NCBI RefSeq assembly: GCF_003664125.1
Contig: NZ_RCCP01000002.1
Coordinates: forward strand, 310,001 to 374,000
DNA: 64,000 nt
DNA from: Planococcus citreus
GTDB taxonomy: Bacteria; Bacillota; Bacilli; Bacillales_A; Planococcaceae
Reading direction: 5' to 3'
The notes under the pieces are model-generated. The model worked only from the letters and a program-made list of their open reading frames with translations, did no database searches and was not told the DNA's origin. Positions 25,205-35,594 of the stretch are shown one piece after another. The number at the start of each line of letters is the position of its first letter. Position 1 is the first letter of the stretch. A program made the translations under genes and the position numbers.

Positions 25205-25995
25205 TCGTTTTGTATGAATCCGCGGCTGCACAGCATAACCAGGGATTTATCGATGAATTGAAGCGCTATTTTTCAATTGAGTTGCTCACCTGGGATGATT
25301 GGAGTGAGGATGGGCTGGAACAGTTACTCAAGCGAGTCCAGGGCCACTCAGTGTTTTTTCGTGTACGCCAGCCACATGCTGCGCGTTTTTTAGAAGACAA
25401 CGGCGTACGTCTTATCAACCGCGCTGAAGTGAACCGCATCGCCAACGATAAATGGCAGAGCTATCAATTTTTTCAATTGCTCGGAGTGCCGGTGATCCCG
25501 ACACAAAAAACGCCGCTCGCTCTCCCGTATATCACAAAAACGGCGGACGGCCACGGCGGTGCTGAAGTGTGGCATGTCGAATCGCCGGTCGATATGCCTG
25601 CTATTGAATCCCTGCTCCTCTATCAGCCTGTGGTTCCGCATATTGCCGATGTCCGGGCGTACGTTATCGGCAAGAATATCGTCGGCGCGGTCAAACGCAG
25701 CGCCACTGATTCATTTAAAGCGAATTATTCGCTCGGTGCTTCCGTTGAACGATTCGAGCTGACGGCTGCACAGCGAAACGACGTCGAAAAAATCGCCACA
25801 GCCTTGAACAGCGATTACATCGGCATCGACTTTTTGCTATTGGAAGACGGCCGCCATGTGTTCAATGAATTTGAAGACCCAGTCGGCGCCCGCTCTTTTT
25901 ACCAAACACACGATGATAATATCGCCGAGCTCTTGGCACAGCATTTTACAAACTTGGAACAAAACTATCCGTTCCGTGACAGCGACCGGAACTAA
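25201..25995 (+). CDS. Second ATP-grasp ligase, paired with the first
   Basis: 264 residues, related to the preceding gene but more divergent. The NDKWQSYQFFQLLGVPVIPT entry, the glycine loop KTADGHGGAEVW, DVRAYVIGKNIVGAVKR and IGIDFLLLEDGRHVFNEFEDPVGARS are ATP-grasp features. The ATGA overlap with the first gene implies coupled translation and perhaps a heteromer or sequential reactions. No amino-acid carrier protein of the LysW type is nearby. Function unknown. Confidence 0.75.
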   Translation: MIVLYESAAAQHNQGFIDELKRYFSIELLTWDDWSEDGLEQLLKRVQGHSVFFRVRQPHAARFLEDNGVRLINRAEVNRIANDKWQSYQFFQLLGVPVIPTQKTPLALPYITKTADGHGGAEVWHVESPVDMPAIESLLLYQPVVPHIADVRAYVIGKNIVGAVKRSATDSFKANYSLGASVERFELTAAQRNDVEKIATALNSDYIGIDFLLLEDGRHVFNEFEDPVGARSFYQTHDDNIAELLAQHFTNLEQNYPFRDSDRN

Positions 25996-26222
25996 ATGAG
26001 GTTATTACCCAGTTACGAATTAAACTAGGATCATTTTTCCGACATTCAAAATCAATGACCTATCTAAGTATTTGGAGAAGCGTTCGCTCGACTCCAGTGG
26101 ATCAGCGAGACGACCGAGACCCCGCAGGCCGCAGTTGCGGCTGAGGAGGCTTGGGCGCGAGCCCACGGAAAGCGAGCGATAAGCTTCGGAAAACATGGCT
26201 TCCTATCTTTCTTGACAAGCTG
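25996..26222. other. Intergenic region with family A repeat
   Basis: Gap between the convergent ATP-grasp genes and valS. It consists of a family A repeat copy (26073-26186) with short flanks, and ends at the bidirectional terminator. No promoter or gene seen. Confidence 0.6.
26073..26186 (+). repeat. Intergenic repeat, family A, copy 2
   Basis: Contains ggagaagcgttcgctcgact, gcgagacgaccgagaccccg, cagttgcggctgaggaggct and acggaaagcgagcg. Shares the GAGACCCCGCAGG core and the paired gaggctt/gagcccac arms with copy 1. Confidence 0.7.
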
Positions 26223-26259
26223 AAAAAAAGCGATTCCCACTTAAAGGGAATCGCTTTTT
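26223..26259. terminator. Terminator of valS (bidirectional)
   Basis: Stem aaaaaaagcgattccc/gggaatcgcttttt with a short loop. It ends just 5 bases before the valS stop codon and can also stop the ATP-grasp transcript coming from the other side. Confidence 0.88.
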
Positions 26260-26263
26260 CCTA

Positions 26264-28897
26264 TTACAGATTCTTCAATTCTTCCATGCGTTTTTCAACC
26301 GTCGCGTGCTTCTCGAGGTAATCCGCTTCTTTCTTGCGTTCCTCTGCCACTACCGCTTCCGGTGCTTTCGACACGAAGCGTTCATTCGACAATTTACCTT
26401 GGACGAGCTTGACTTCTTTCGCCCATTTATCGAGTTCTTTTTGCAGGCGTTTCAACTCTTCTTCGATGTCGATCAAGCCTTCGAGCGGCATGAACAATTC
26501 CGCTCCGGACACGACCGCTGACATCGATTTCTCTGGTGCTTCGATGTTGTGGCCGATCGTCAACGTCTCCGGGTTGCAGAAACGTTCGATATACGCTGCG
26601 TTTTCTTCGAGCACCGATAAAGTTGTTTCGTCTTTCGCGCTGATCGTCATCGGCACTTTCTTGCTCATCGGCGTCTGGACTTCGGCACGGATTGTGCGGA
26701 CCGAACGGATAACGTCCATCAATAGCTTCATGCTGTCAGCTTTCTTGTTGTCGCTAAGTTCAGCGTTCACTGTCGGCCAAGCCGCAATCGTGATCGATTC
26801 GCCTTCTGTCGGCAAGTTCTGCCAGATTTCTTCCGTGATAAACGGCATGAACGGGTGAAGCAAGCGCATCGTGTTATCGAGCACATAAGCGAGAACGGAA
26901 CGCGTCATCGCTTTCGCTTGTTCATCTTCCCCGTACAATGGCAATTTCGCCATTTCGATGTACCAGTCACAGAAATCATCCCAGATGAAGTTATAAAGCA
27001 GGCGCCCGACTTCCCCGAACTCGTAGCGTTCCGCAAGGCCTGTCACTTGCTCGATCGTTTCGTTGAGGCGCGTCAAGATCCATGTGTCCGCCACGGATTT
27101 CTCGCCAGACAAATCGATATCTTTGTGCTCCATGCCTTCCATGTTCATCATCGCAAAGCGCGAGGCGTTCCATATTTTATTGGCAAAGTTCCAAACCGAT
27201 TCGACTTTGTCATTCGAGTAGCGCAAGTCCTGCCCTGGAGATGATGCCGTTGCCAGGAAGTAGCGCAGGGAATCTGCGCCGTATTCTGCGATAACGTCCA
27301 TCGGGTCGACGCCGTTGCCCAGTGATTTCGACATTTTGCGGCCTTCTGCATCCCGTACAAGGCCGTGGATGAGCACGTCTTTGAACGGTTTCTCGCCAGT
27401 GAATTCAAGCGCCTGGAAAATCATGCGCGATACCCAGAAATTGATGATGTCATAGCCCGTCACGAGTGCATCGGTCGGGTAGTAACGGCTCAACTCATCA
27501 TTTTCTTCCGGCCAGCCGAGTGTCGAGAACGGCCATAAGGCGGATGAGAACCACGTATCCAATACGTCTTCATCTTGCGTCCAGTTTTCCGCGTCCGCCG
27601 GTGCCTCGTGGCCAACATAGATTTCGCCGGTTTCGTTATGGTACCAAGCCGGGATCTGATGGCCCCACCACAATTGACGCGAGATGCACCAATCGCGGAT
27701 GTTTTCCATCCAGTGCAAATAGGTTTTTTCGAAACGGTCCGGCACGAAATTGACACCGTCATCGCTCTTCTGGCTGTCGACCGCTTTTTTGGCGAGTGGC
27801 TGCATGTCCACGAACCATTGCGTCGACAAATACGGTTCTACGACAGCACCGCTGCGCTCGGAATGCCCAACTGAATGCAAGTGTTCTTCGATTTTGAACA
27901 AAACTTCCATGTCCTGCAGATCTTTGATGATCGCTTTACGGCATTCGAAGCGGTCCATGCCTTCGTATTTGCCGGCATTTTCGTTCATCGAGCCGTCTTC
28001 GTGCATGATGAGGACGCGTTCCAAATTGTGGCGATTGCCGATCTCAAAGTCGTTCGGGTCATGCGCAGGCGTGATCTTAACCGCGCCGCTTCCGAATTCG
28101 CGATCCACGTAATCGTCGGCAACGATTTCAATTTCACGGCCGATGATTGGCAAGATGACTTTTTTGCCGATCAAATGCTGATAGCGTTCATCTCTCGGGT
28201 GAACCGCTACTGCTGTATCGCCGAGCATCGTCTCAGGGCGTGTCGTCGCGATTTCGATATGGCCAGAACCATCAGCCAGCGGATAACGCATATGATAAAA
28301 CGCGCCTTGTACGTCTTTGTAGATAACTTCGATATCCGAGATCGCCGTTTTTGTTGCTGGGTCCCAGTTGATGATGTATTTACCACGGTAAATTAATTTT
28401 TTCTCGTATAATTTGACGAATACTTCACGCACCGCTTTTGACAAGCCTTCGTCCAAGGTGAATCGCTCGCGTGAATAGTCGAGGCCTAGGCCAAGTTTCG
28501 ACCATTGCTGGCGGATATGGCCTGCGTATTCTTCTTTCCATTTCCACGACTCTTCAAGGAACGCTTCGCGGCCCATATCGTGGCGTGAACGGCCTTCTTC
28601 TTTCAGCTTGCCTTCGACTTTCGCCTGTGTCGCGATACCGGCATGGTCCATCCCTGGCAGCCATAAGGCGTCATAGCCCTGCATGCGCTTCATTCGTGTC
28701 ATGATGTCCTGCAAGGTCGTATCCCAAGCGTGCCCCAAGTGTAGCTTGCCTGTTACGTTCGGCGGCGGGATGACGATCGTATATGGCGTTTTGCCGCTTT
28801 CCGGTTTCGCTTCGAAGAATTTATTGTCCACCCACCAGTCGTAACGCCCTTGTTCGATTGCTTGCGGTTCGTATTTCGTTGATAATTGCTTGCTCAT
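26264..28897 (-). CDS. valS: Valyl-tRNA synthetase
   Basis: Class I aminoacyl-tRNA synthetase that charges tRNA-Val. 877 residues from the ATG at 28897 ([12 protein letters not shown]), close to the 880 of B. subtilis; GGAGGAA lies just upstream. HIGH-type motif [15 protein letters not shown] and the KMSKS motif [11 protein letters not shown] are intact, an editing domain lies between them, and a C-terminal coiled coil (about 805-877) is rich in K and E. Expression is under the T-box leader upstream. Downstream in B. subtilis comes folC, as here, apart from the inserted ATP-grasp pair. Confidence 0.97.
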   Translation of the reverse strand: MSKQLSTKYEPQAIEQGRYDWWVDNKFFEAKPESGKTPYTIVIPPPNVTGKLHLGHAWDTTLQDIMTRMKRMQGYDALWLPGMDHAGIATQAKVEGKLKEEGRSRHDMGREAFLEESWKWKEEYAGHIRQQWSKLGLGLDYSRERFTLDEGLSKAVREVFVKLYEKKLIYRGKYIINWDPATKTAISDIEVIYKDVQGAFYHMRYPLADGSGHIEIATTRPETMLGDTAVAVHPRDERYQHLIGKKVILPIIGREIEIVADDYVDREFGSGAVKITPAHDPNDFEIGNRHNLERVLIMHEDGSMNENAGKYEGMDRFECRKAIIKDLQDMEVLFKIEEHLHSVGHSERSGAVVEPYLSTQWFVDMQPLAKKAVDSQKSDDGVNFVPDRFEKTYLHWMENIRDWCISRQLWWGHQIPAWYHNETGEIYVGHEAPADAENWTQDEDVLDTWFSSALWPFSTLGWPEENDELSRYYPTDALVTGYDIINFWVSRMIFQALEFTGEKPFKDVLIHGLVRDAEGRKMSKSLGNGVDPMDVIAEYGADSLRYFLATASSPGQDLRYSNDKVESVWNFANKIWNASRFAMMNMEGMEHKDIDLSGEKSVADTWILTRLNETIEQVTGLAERYEFGEVGRLLYNFIWDDFCDWYIEMAKLPLYGEDEQAKAMTRSVLAYVLDNTMRLLHPFMPFITEEIWQNLPTEGESITIAAWPTVNAELSDNKKADSMKLLMDVIRSVRTIRAEVQTPMSKKVPMTISAKDETTLSVLEENAAYIERFCNPETLTIGHNIEAPEKSMSAVVSGAELFMPLEGLIDIEEELKRLQKELDKWAKEVKLVQGKLSNERFVSKAPEAVVAEERKKEADYLEKHATVEKRMEELKNL

Positions 28898-28958
28898 CCA
28901 AATTCCTCCTCTTGGCCAACATTCGGCTCTGTTTACTGTCGAACTTGAAAATGAATAC

Positions 28959-29210
28959 AAAAAAACTCCTGTCGTCTCGTAAAGGACGAAGGAGTTTTTC
29001 GCGGTACCACCTTTATACACAGGCAAAATTCGCCTGGCTCTCAAGTTCGATAACGGATTCGCATCCGGTTCCCGCTACTCATTTCACGGCAACTGCTCCG
29101 AGGTGACATTCAAATGCGGAACATGGAAGCTTCTCACCACTCGGCTTCCTCTCTGAAATGTCCCGGACACTTTACTATCCTCATCAACGCATCAATATCC
29201 TGTTAAGCTT
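28959..29210 (-). promoter_or_regulatory. T-box riboswitch controlling valS
   Basis: The conserved T-box sequence AGGTGGTACCGCG is at 29000-29012 on the minus strand. It is followed by a terminator hairpin (aaaaactcct/aggagttttt, 28959-28999) that it can disrupt. Upstream is stem I, with the block GAATGTCACCTCGGAGC; I read GUC (29105-29107) as the specifier codon, matching valine. Uncharged tRNA-Val would stabilise the antiterminator and let transcription pass into valS. Confidence 0.93.
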
Positions 29211-29217
29211 ATTGTAC

Positions 29218-30285
29218 TCAATAGCCTGATTTAGCGTCAAGCTTTTTCACGTAGTAAGACACGAGCGGCGCCGCAACGAGCAGGATGAAGAACAGCCGGA
29301 ACAGATGGAAGCTCGTCACCAGCGGCACATCCGCCCCCGCTTCAAGCGCAGTAATGGTCATCTCGGCCATGCCGCCAGGGGCTGCGCTCAAGAAAAAGTC
29401 GAGGAATAGATACTCCGGCAATAGCAGTTCCAACCCGTAGGCAAGACCCGCGGAAAATGCGATAAGCAGTACCGTATTGAGGAACACTGCCCCTGCAATC
29501 CGCCCGTCCAAGGAATCGCCGAGCTTTTCCATCGACAAGCCGAGATGCGTCCCGATCAACACTTGTGCGATGATGATGACGAGTCCCGGCAAATCGATTA
29601 AATCGCTGCCGGTCAAAGTCTGGACGACAGCCATCGCAAGAACCGGCGCCATCAATTCGCGCGCTGGAAAAGAAATGCGCTTCATGATCCAGTACAAGAC
29701 GTAACCGAAGACTAGCGCGATGCCGAATGCATACGGCGAGAACCGGAAGGCCGTCTCTGTGATGTCACCGGAAGCACGCCCCGACAGGAGTCCTGCAGTG
29801 AGCGGTACGGTGAAGACGATGAGCAGGATGCGAAAAGTCTGCATGACCGACACGATCGTCACATTGGCGGATTTCACTTCTTCAGAAATGAGCACCATTT
29901 GCGACAAACCACCGGGCATCGAACCGAGCAACGCCGTCGACATCGTCACGCGCGTCATGCGCTGGAACACAAAGCCGAGCCCCAAAGAAAATACCACGAC
30001 CGCGATCGTCATGATGAACATATACGGCAGATCCGCCGCCATCAACAATACCGACTCCTGCGTAAAAGCTGCGCCGATCTGGACGCCGAGCAACAAAAGC
30101 CCGAGCGTCCGGAACACTTTCGGCCAGTGGAACTTCATATTGGTCACTTGCCGCAAAATGAGAAAAGCCGCCATCGGACCCAACAGCCACGGCAGGAACA
30201 AGCCGGTCAAGCTGAACAAAAAGCCAGCGCCAAGCGCGATGGCCAAAGTTACCAGAAAACGTTTCAATGCGTTACCAACTTTCAC
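29218..30285 (-). CDS. AbrB-type membrane protein (PF05145-like)
   Basis: Polytopic membrane protein, 355 residues with about ten hydrophobic helices, arranged as two similar halves (LFSLTGLFLPWLLGPMAAF, and the motif PGGLSQM in the first half matching PGGMAEM in the second). This internal duplication is typical of the AbrB membrane family, which has often been mislabelled as ammonia monooxygenase or a regulator. No substrate is known. It stands where spoVID and ysxE lie in B. subtilis (between hemL and valS) and no terminator is evident before the valS leader. Confidence 0.8.
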   Translation of the reverse strand: MKVGNALKRFLVTLAIALGAGFLFSLTGLFLPWLLGPMAAFLILRQVTNMKFHWPKVFRTLGLLLLGVQIGAAFTQESVLLMAADLPYMFIMTIAVVVFSLGLGFVFQRMTRVTMSTALLGSMPGGLSQMVLISEEVKSANVTIVSVMQTFRILLIVFTVPLTAGLLSGRASGDITETAFRFSPYAFGIALVFGYVLYWIMKRISFPARELMAPVLAMAVVQTLTGSDLIDLPGLVIIIAQVLIGTHLGLSMEKLGDSLDGRIAGAVFLNTVLLIAFSAGLAYGLELLLPEYLFLDFFLSAAPGGMAEMTITALEAGADVPLVTSFHLFRLFFILLVAAPLVSYYVKKLDAKSGY

Positions 30286-30478
30286 TAATTAAAATTTCCA
30301 TTAGTTTTATATTACCAGACTATTAGACAGAAAATGCACTTCTCAAAAATATTGAAGCGTATTAGATTTGAGAATATCGATTGAAGCAACTCCGAATCAG
30401 CTTTTTTATCATGGTATGTACGTAATAAAATTAAACTCTGAATAAAACAACGATATGGTTTATTTTACATACAGAGAT

Positions 30479-30597
30479 GGAGCGGAAGGGGCCGACTCCT
30501 GGAGGAATAGCGAGACAATTGAGACCCTGCAGGAACGTAGTGACGAAGCGGCTCAATGCGAGCCCTCCGGAAAGCGTGCCCCTGAAGCGCAATCTCC
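30479..30597 (+). repeat. Intergenic repeat, family A, copy 3
   Basis: Starts ggagcggaaggggccgactc, has gagaccctgcaggaacg and gacgaagcggctcaatgcga, and ends cctgaagcgcaatctcc. Its reverse complement matches the block at 37305-37432 nearly throughout, which defines the ends of the element. Confidence 0.75.
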
Positions 30598-30655
30598 AAA
30601 CCCCACACTCTCTATTATTAATGCACAAGCCATGATTAAAATTTAACTCAACTAC

Positions 30656-30692
30656 AAAAAAACGCCCCCAAAAGCCATTCATAATGGCCTTC
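30656..30692 (-). terminator. Possible terminator of the hem operon
   Basis: The minus strand shows the hairpin ggccattatgaatggc, then a G-rich gap, then a run of seven T. The gap makes it a weaker candidate. Confidence 0.45.
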
Positions 30693-30710
30693 AAGGACGA
30701 TTTGTTTCAT

Positions 30711-31997
30711 TTATCTCGCTAGTTTCGCAAACACATTATGGAATGCTTGAACTGTGCGTTCGATATGTTCAGGTGTATGGGCAGTAGATAGGAACATGCC
30801 TTCAAACTGGGATGGTGGCAAGTAAATGCCTTCTTCCGCCATCAAACGATAGTACTCCGCAAACAACTCAAGGTCGGAACTCGAAGCCGTTTCAAAGTTC
30901 GTCACTTCCTCATTCGTGAAGAAGAAGCCGATCATCGAACCAGCACGGTTGACCGTATGCGGGATATTGTATTTTTCAGCCGCTTCGCGGAAACCTTTTT
31001 CCAGCTGATCACCACGTTCGACGAATGTTTCGTAGCTTGCTTCGTTCAAACGCGACAATGTCTCAAAGCCTGCACGCATCGCGAGCGGGTTTCCGGACAG
31101 TGTGCCCGCCTGATAGATCGAGCCGCTCGGTGCGACTTGCTCCATGATTTCACGCTTGCCGCCGAATGCGCCGACAGGCAATCCGCCGCCGATGACTTTG
31201 CCAAGGCATGTCATGTCCGGCGTGACGCTGTAATGGCCTTGTGCACAATTATAGCCGACGCGGAAGCCGGTCATGACTTCATCGAAGATCAAGACGGTGC
31301 CGTTTTCATGAGTCAAGTTCCGCAGTTCTTGAAGGAACCCTTCAGCTGGCGGGACGACGCCCATATTGCCGGCAACCGGCTCGACGATCACAGCAGCCAA
31401 GTCATCGCCGAATTCCTGGAATGCTAGACGCACGCTTTCCAAATCGTTATAAGGAACCGTGATCGTGTTTTTTGCCACAGATTCAGGAACGCCTGGTGAA
31501 TCCGGCAAGCCGAGTGTCGCAACGCCAGATCCTGCTTTAATCAACAAGCTATCGCCATGGCCGTGGTAGCAGCCTTCGAATTTCAAGATTTTGTTACGAC
31601 CAGTATAGCCACGTGCCACGCGCAATGCGCTCATCGTCGCTTCTGTACCGGACGATACCATACGGACCATTTCAATTGACGGCACGCGCTCTTGGACGAG
31701 TTTTGCCATATCGTTTTCAAGGGTCGTTGGTGTGCCAAATGAAGTGCCAAGTGTTGCCTGTTCCTGGATGGCTTTCACCACTTCAGGATGGGCATGGCCC
31801 AGAATCAGCGGGCCCCAAGACAAGACGTAATCGATATACGTATTGCCGTCGACGTCCGTAATGGTCGCGCCGCTGCCGGATTGCATGAAAATCGGGTCCA
31901 TATTGACCGATTTAAATGCTCGCACCGGGCTGTTGACGCCGCCTGGCATCAATGTTTTCGCTTCTTCGAATGCTTGTTTAGAGTTTTCGTATCCCAT
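30711..31997 (-). CDS. hemL: Glutamate-1-semialdehyde 2,1-aminomutase
   Basis: PLP enzyme that converts glutamate-1-semialdehyde to 5-aminolaevulinate in the C5 haem pathway. 428 residues. The PLP lysine lies in [28 protein letters not shown] near the N-terminus and [10 protein letters not shown] are family signatures. Last gene of the hemAXCDBL operon, 1 base after hemB. RBS GGAGGGG. Confidence 0.97.
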   Translation of the reverse strand: MGYENSKQAFEEAKTLMPGGVNSPVRAFKSVNMDPIFMQSGSGATITDVDGNTYIDYVLSWGPLILGHAHPEVVKAIQEQATLGTSFGTPTTLENDMAKLVQERVPSIEMVRMVSSGTEATMSALRVARGYTGRNKILKFEGCYHGHGDSLLIKAGSGVATLGLPDSPGVPESVAKNTITVPYNDLESVRLAFQEFGDDLAAVIVEPVAGNMGVVPPAEGFLQELRNLTHENGTVLIFDEVMTGFRVGYNCAQGHYSVTPDMTCLGKVIGGGLPVGAFGGKREIMEQVAPSGSIYQAGTLSGNPLAMRAGFETLSRLNEASYETFVERGDQLEKGFREAAEKYNIPHTVNRAGSMIGFFFTNEEVTNFETASSSDLELFAEYYRLMAEEGIYLPPSQFEGMFLSTAHTPEHIERTVQAFHNVFAKLAR

Positions 31998-31998
31998 A

Positions 31999-32979
31999 TT
32001 ATTTCCCCTCCAGCCAGCGTACCGCGTCTTTTGCGTGGTACGACATCAGAATATCTGCGCCCGCACGTTTCATGCTGAGCAAAGTTTCAAGAACGATTTT
32101 CTCTTCATCAACCCACCCGTTTTGTGCGGCTGCTTTAACCATTGCGTATTCGCCGGACACATTGTAAGCGACGATGGGGATGTCGAAGTTATCGCGTACT
32201 TCGCGGATGATATCAAGATAAGACAATGCCGGTTTGACGATCATGAAATCTGCGCCTTCATTGACGTCAGATGACGCTTCACGAAGTGCTTCCATGCGGT
32301 TTGCCGGGTCCATTTGGTAGGTTTTGCGGTCCCCGAATTGAGGCGTAGAATGCGCCGCTTCGCGGAACGGGCCGTAGTAAGCGGAAGCATATTTCACGCC
32401 GTATGACATGATCGGAATATGGCTGAATCCGGCTTCATCAAGACCGTAGCGGATCGCTGCGACAAACCCGTCCATCATGTTCGATGGCGCGATGATGTCT
32501 GCCCCTGCTTTCGCTTGGGATACCGCTGTACGCGCCAACAAGTCGAGCGACTCGTCATTCAAGATGACGCCGTCTTCGATGACGCCACAGTGGCCATGGT
32601 CTGTGTATTGACATAGGCATGTATCGGCGATAACGACGAGTTCCGGATGGCGCTGTTTGGTAAAACGAATCGCTTCTTGAGTGATCGCGTGGTCATGATA
32701 AGCTTGCGAACCGACTGGGTCTTTATCTTTTGGAACACCGAAAAGAATGACGGACGGAATGCCGAGTTCGACCACTTCGTCCAATTCTTCGCCAAGGCGG
32801 TCAATTGAATAATGGTAGACGCCTGGCATTGAAGAAATTTCTTGTTTATAGTTTTCGCCTTCCACGACAAAAATCGGGTAGATGAAATCCTCTTTATGTA
32901 CCGAGGTTTCACGGACCATTGCACGAAGATTCGCAGAACCGCGCAATCGGCGGTGGCGATCGAATTTCAAGTCTTTCAT
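31999..32979 (-). CDS. hemB: Delta-aminolevulinic acid dehydratase (porphobilinogen synthase)
   Basis: Condenses two 5-aminolaevulinates to porphobilinogen. 326 residues from the ATG at 32979, which overlaps the hemD stop (ATGA) and has AAAGGAAG upstream; an in-frame TTG at 32988 is less likely. The zinc site cysteines appear in [14 protein letters not shown], the active-site lysines in PSNMMDGFV...SYGVKYAS and [11 protein letters not shown]. Fully conventional for Bacillales. Confidence 0.97.
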   Translation of the reverse strand: MKDLKFDRHRRLRGSANLRAMVRETSVHKEDFIYPIFVVEGENYKQEISSMPGVYHYSIDRLGEELDEVVELGIPSVILFGVPKDKDPVGSQAYHDHAITQEAIRFTKQRHPELVVIADTCLCQYTDHGHCGVIEDGVILNDESLDLLARTAVSQAKAGADIIAPSNMMDGFVAAIRYGLDEAGFSHIPIMSYGVKYASAYYGPFREAAHSTPQFGDRKTYQMDPANRMEALREASSDVNEGADFMIVKPALSYLDIIREVRDNFDIPIVAYNVSGEYAMVKAAAQNGWVDEEKIVLETLLSMKRAGADILMSYHAKDAVRWLEGK

Positions 32980-33662
32980 AAGTTGCAACTTCCTTTCGCT
33001 ATTGTCTGGATGATTTCAAGATACGTATAGGTTTCAGGGCGGAAATGAACCTCTCCCCCCGCTTCCATGATGGCTCGTTCGGTAATATGCCCAATCGCGG
33101 CAATCTGGATGTCCTTGAAATTTCCGCCCGCATCCGTGTAAGCGGAAACTGCCGAAGGGCTGGCGAAAATAATCGTGACATCGGACATGCCCGCGAGCGC
33201 TTGTGCATTGCTGCTCTTTTTGACGGTATCGTAGACGGTCCATTCATCAATCGCAAGCGGCATCGACAAAATCGTGTCTTTGGCGAGAGCCCCCCGGACA
33301 AACAAACAGCGTTCCTTGCCGGCGATGTCCGGAAATTCCTGGACAAAGACATCGGCACTGAACGTTGATGGGATGAAATCGACCGTATAGCCGTGTTCTT
33401 CTAGCATTTCAGCGGTCTTGTCGCCGACAGCCGCTATTTTCGCGTTCGTTTCGGGATGCAGTTTGCAAAAAGCTTCTGCGCTATTGCGGCTCGTGAAAAT
33501 AAGCCAGCCGTAGCGCCCGAAATCAGGCGCATCCGTTTTTCGAAGCACCGTTTCGATCAACGGAAAATATTCCACTTGCGCCCCGTTCTGCAGCGCCAGC
33601 TCTACCGCTTCTTTCGGCAGCCGGCTGCCGGTAAAAATGATGACCGGTTTTTTCTTACACAT
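32976..33662 (-). CDS. hemD: Uroporphyrinogen-III synthase
   Basis: Cyclises hydroxymethylbilane with inversion of ring D. The family is poorly conserved; recognisable are ITGSRLP-like [16 protein letters not shown], the [12 protein letters not shown] motif and [12 protein letters not shown]. 228 residues if started at the ATG 33662 inside the end of hemC (8-base overlap); a GTG at 33680 would add six. Position between hemC and hemB supports the call. Confidence 0.92.
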   Translation of the reverse strand: MCKKKPVIIFTGSRLPKEAVELALQNGAQVEYFPLIETVLRKTDAPDFGRYGWLIFTSRNSAEAFCKLHPETNAKIAAVGDKTAEMLEEHGYTVDFIPSTFSADVFVQEFPDIAGKERCLFVRGALAKDTILSMPLAIDEWTVYDTVKKSSNAQALAGMSDVTIIFASPSAVSAYTDAGGNFKDIQIAAIGHITERAIMEAGGEVHFRPETYTYLEIIQTIAKGSCNL

Positions 33663-34584
33663 TGCTTTCGGCGATGACACGCTGGATCAAATCATATCCG
33701 CCTTGTGCACTGATTTTTTCAGCTACGATACGACCCGCTTCAATCGGGTCTTTGCCGGCCGCTGATTCTTTATACACTTGGTCGCCTTCTGGAGCTGAGA
33801 TTAATCCTGTGAACGAAATTTCATCACCTGAAACCGTTGCGTATCCCGCAATCGGCACTTGGCAGCTGCCGTTCATGTCTTTCAGAAATTTACGTTCCGC
33901 CGTGACGGCAAGTTCTGTTTTTTTATCGTTCACTTTTGCGAGTTCCGCAAGAAGCTCTTCATCGTCTTCACGGCATTCGATAGCTAGTGCGCCTTGGCCG
34001 ATCGCCGGCAGGCAGTCTTCTGTATCCATGAATTCAGTGACGATGTCATCGCCCCAGCCCATGCGTTTCAATCCGGCTGCTGCCAAGATGATGGCATCGA
34101 AATCCCCTGCATGGAGCTTAGCAAGGCGTGTATCGATATTTCCGCGAATCCACTGGACATCGAGGTCCGGGCGTAGTAAAAGAAGCTGCGAGCTTCGGCG
34201 TAAGCTGCTTGTGCCGACGACAGCGCCGACTGGCAGATCCATTAATTTCACATGATCATTCGCGATGAATGCATCGCGCGGGTCTTCACGGTCCGGGATA
34301 CAGCCGATGACAAAACCTTCGGGAAGAACAGCCGGCATGTCTTTCATGCTGTGGACGGCAAAATCGATTTCCTTGGCATAAAGCGCCTGCTCGATTTCTT
34401 TCACGAACAGCCCTTTGCCTCCCACTTTCGACAATTGGACATCCAGGATGCGGTCGCCTTTAGTGACGATCTCCTTGATCTCGAATTCAAACGGCGCACC
34501 TGCCGCTTTCATTTTCTCGATGAATTGGTTGGTTTGCGTCAACGCAAGCTTACTTCTTCTTGACCCTACAATGATTTTTCTCAA
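33655..34584 (-). CDS. hemC: Hydroxymethylbilane synthase (porphobilinogen deaminase)
   Basis: Polymerises four porphobilinogens to hydroxymethylbilane on a dipyrromethane cofactor. 309 residues. The N-terminal [16 protein letters not shown], the substrate-binding HSMKDMP and the cofactor cysteine in [11 protein letters not shown] are present. The start is a TTG at 34584, with AAAGGTAGGA upstream. Third gene of the hem operon. Confidence 0.96.
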   Translation of the reverse strand: MRKIIVGSRRSKLALTQTNQFIEKMKAAGAPFEFEIKEIVTKGDRILDVQLSKVGGKGLFVKEIEQALYAKEIDFAVHSMKDMPAVLPEGFVIGCIPDREDPRDAFIANDHVKLMDLPVGAVVGTSSLRRSSQLLLLRPDLDVQWIRGNIDTRLAKLHAGDFDAIILAAAGLKRMGWGDDIVTEFMDTEDCLPAIGQGALAIECREDDEELLAELAKVNDKKTELAVTAERKFLKDMNGSCQVPIAGYATVSGDEISFTGLISAPEGDQVYKESAAGKDPIEAGRIVAEKISAQGGYDLIQRVIAESNV

Positions 34585-34602
34585 CTGAATCCTACCTTTC
34601 TA

Positions 34603-35433
34603 TTAATACCAAAAATGAAATTCCGATAACCGGCTGCCGAAAAAGAAATTAAGCAGCAATAACAAAAATGCATACAAATGGGCCCAGGCATAATTCATGC
34701 CATTCAAGTTCCCCCGCCGGTGACGCCATAGAATGAAGCTATAGACAATCAACAGGATGAACGAACCCACGATTTTTACATCTAAAATGGAAAATTCCTC
34801 CAATGATACCACTGCCCATTGGAAGCCGAGAACGAGCGAGACAAACAGCATCGGGATCCCGACCAGGATGGAAATGGTCATGCCCTGTTCGGTCTGCCCG
34901 AGTGACGGCAAGCTGCTCCATTGCTTTGTCCATTTTTTCTGCTTCAACAGCCTGTATAACAGCAAGTGAAGCGCGGAAAAGACGAACGACAGAGAAAACG
35001 CCGCATAGGACAGAATCGCGAACGTGATGTGGATGAACAACAACTCCGACACCAAAGCTTCCCCGACCGGCGACCGTTCGATCTGGACCGGCGCAAAAGT
35101 ATGGATAACCATAAAGATGAATCCGATGATATTGATTAAAAATACCGCAAAGTCGAAGCGGTAGAAAATCCGCAAGACGAGCGATAGCGTAACCAATAGC
35201 CACGCATAGAAATAAATGCCTTCAAACAAAGTCAGTACCGGGAAGCGCTGCGTCTCTATGATATAGAGCACCAGGAACACGGTCTGCAATAACCACACGG
35301 CCCCAAGAAGTGACATGGCGATCCGGATGGCTTTTTTCGTAGTATATAAATAATCGACAAAATAAAAGACAAGGCTGATAGCATATAGTATAACCATAGC
35401 TTCATGCAGCCTTGCCATTGTTATATCAGCCAT
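34603..35433 (-). CDS. hemX: Cytochrome c assembly-type protein HemX
   Basis: Integral membrane protein with about eight helices; in B. subtilis HemX lowers the level of HemA. 276 residues from the ATG at 35433 (MADITMARLHEAM), the same size as B. subtilis HemX; AAGGGGAATAGG lies upstream. The CcmC/CcsA-like WxWxxx heme region is not obvious. It is placed between hemA and hemC as in Bacillus. Confidence 0.9.
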   Translation of the reverse strand: MADITMARLHEAMVILYAISLVFYFVDYLYTTKKAIRIAMSLLGAVWLLQTVFLVLYIIETQRFPVLTLFEGIYFYAWLLVTLSLVLRIFYRFDFAVFLINIIGFIFMVIHTFAPVQIERSPVGEALVSELLFIHITFAILSYAAFSLSFVFSALHLLLYRLLKQKKWTKQWSSLPSLGQTEQGMTISILVGIPMLFVSLVLGFQWAVVSLEEFSILDVKIVGSFILLIVYSFILWRHRRGNLNGMNYAWAHLYAFLLLLLNFFFGSRLSEFHFWY

Positions 35434-35594
35434 CCTATTCCCCTTCGTTTCCATAATTAAAGGCGTTTCGCCTCTACATTTTAACATATAGATTCGAAAA
35501 CGCCTCATTATAAGATAGCTCTATCCCGCTTTCGCGGCCCAGTTGGGTCATTTACGGCGATGGAGATGAAAATCCACGCCAATTGGAAATGCTT
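35434..35594. other. hemA-hemX spacer with inverted repeat
   Basis: 161 bases, longer than other gaps of the operon. An 8-base inverted repeat (aggcgttt/aaacgcct, 35461-35505) with a long loop is present. A promoter or processing site for hemX is possible, but no boxes are convincing. Confidence 0.4.

Larger units (their letters stand above)
30286..30710. other. Intergenic region between hemL and the AbrB gene
   Basis: Contains AT-rich promoter-proximal sequence for the AbrB gene, a family A repeat (30479-30597) and a weak terminator for hemL. No gene recognised; short open frames inside the repeat have no ribosome binding site. Confidence 0.5.

Noticed and set aside
26073-26186. Family A repeat as an insertion sequence remnant
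   Set aside because: No transposase frame or visible target duplication; copies are 90-130 bases and folded, more like a non-coding repeat.
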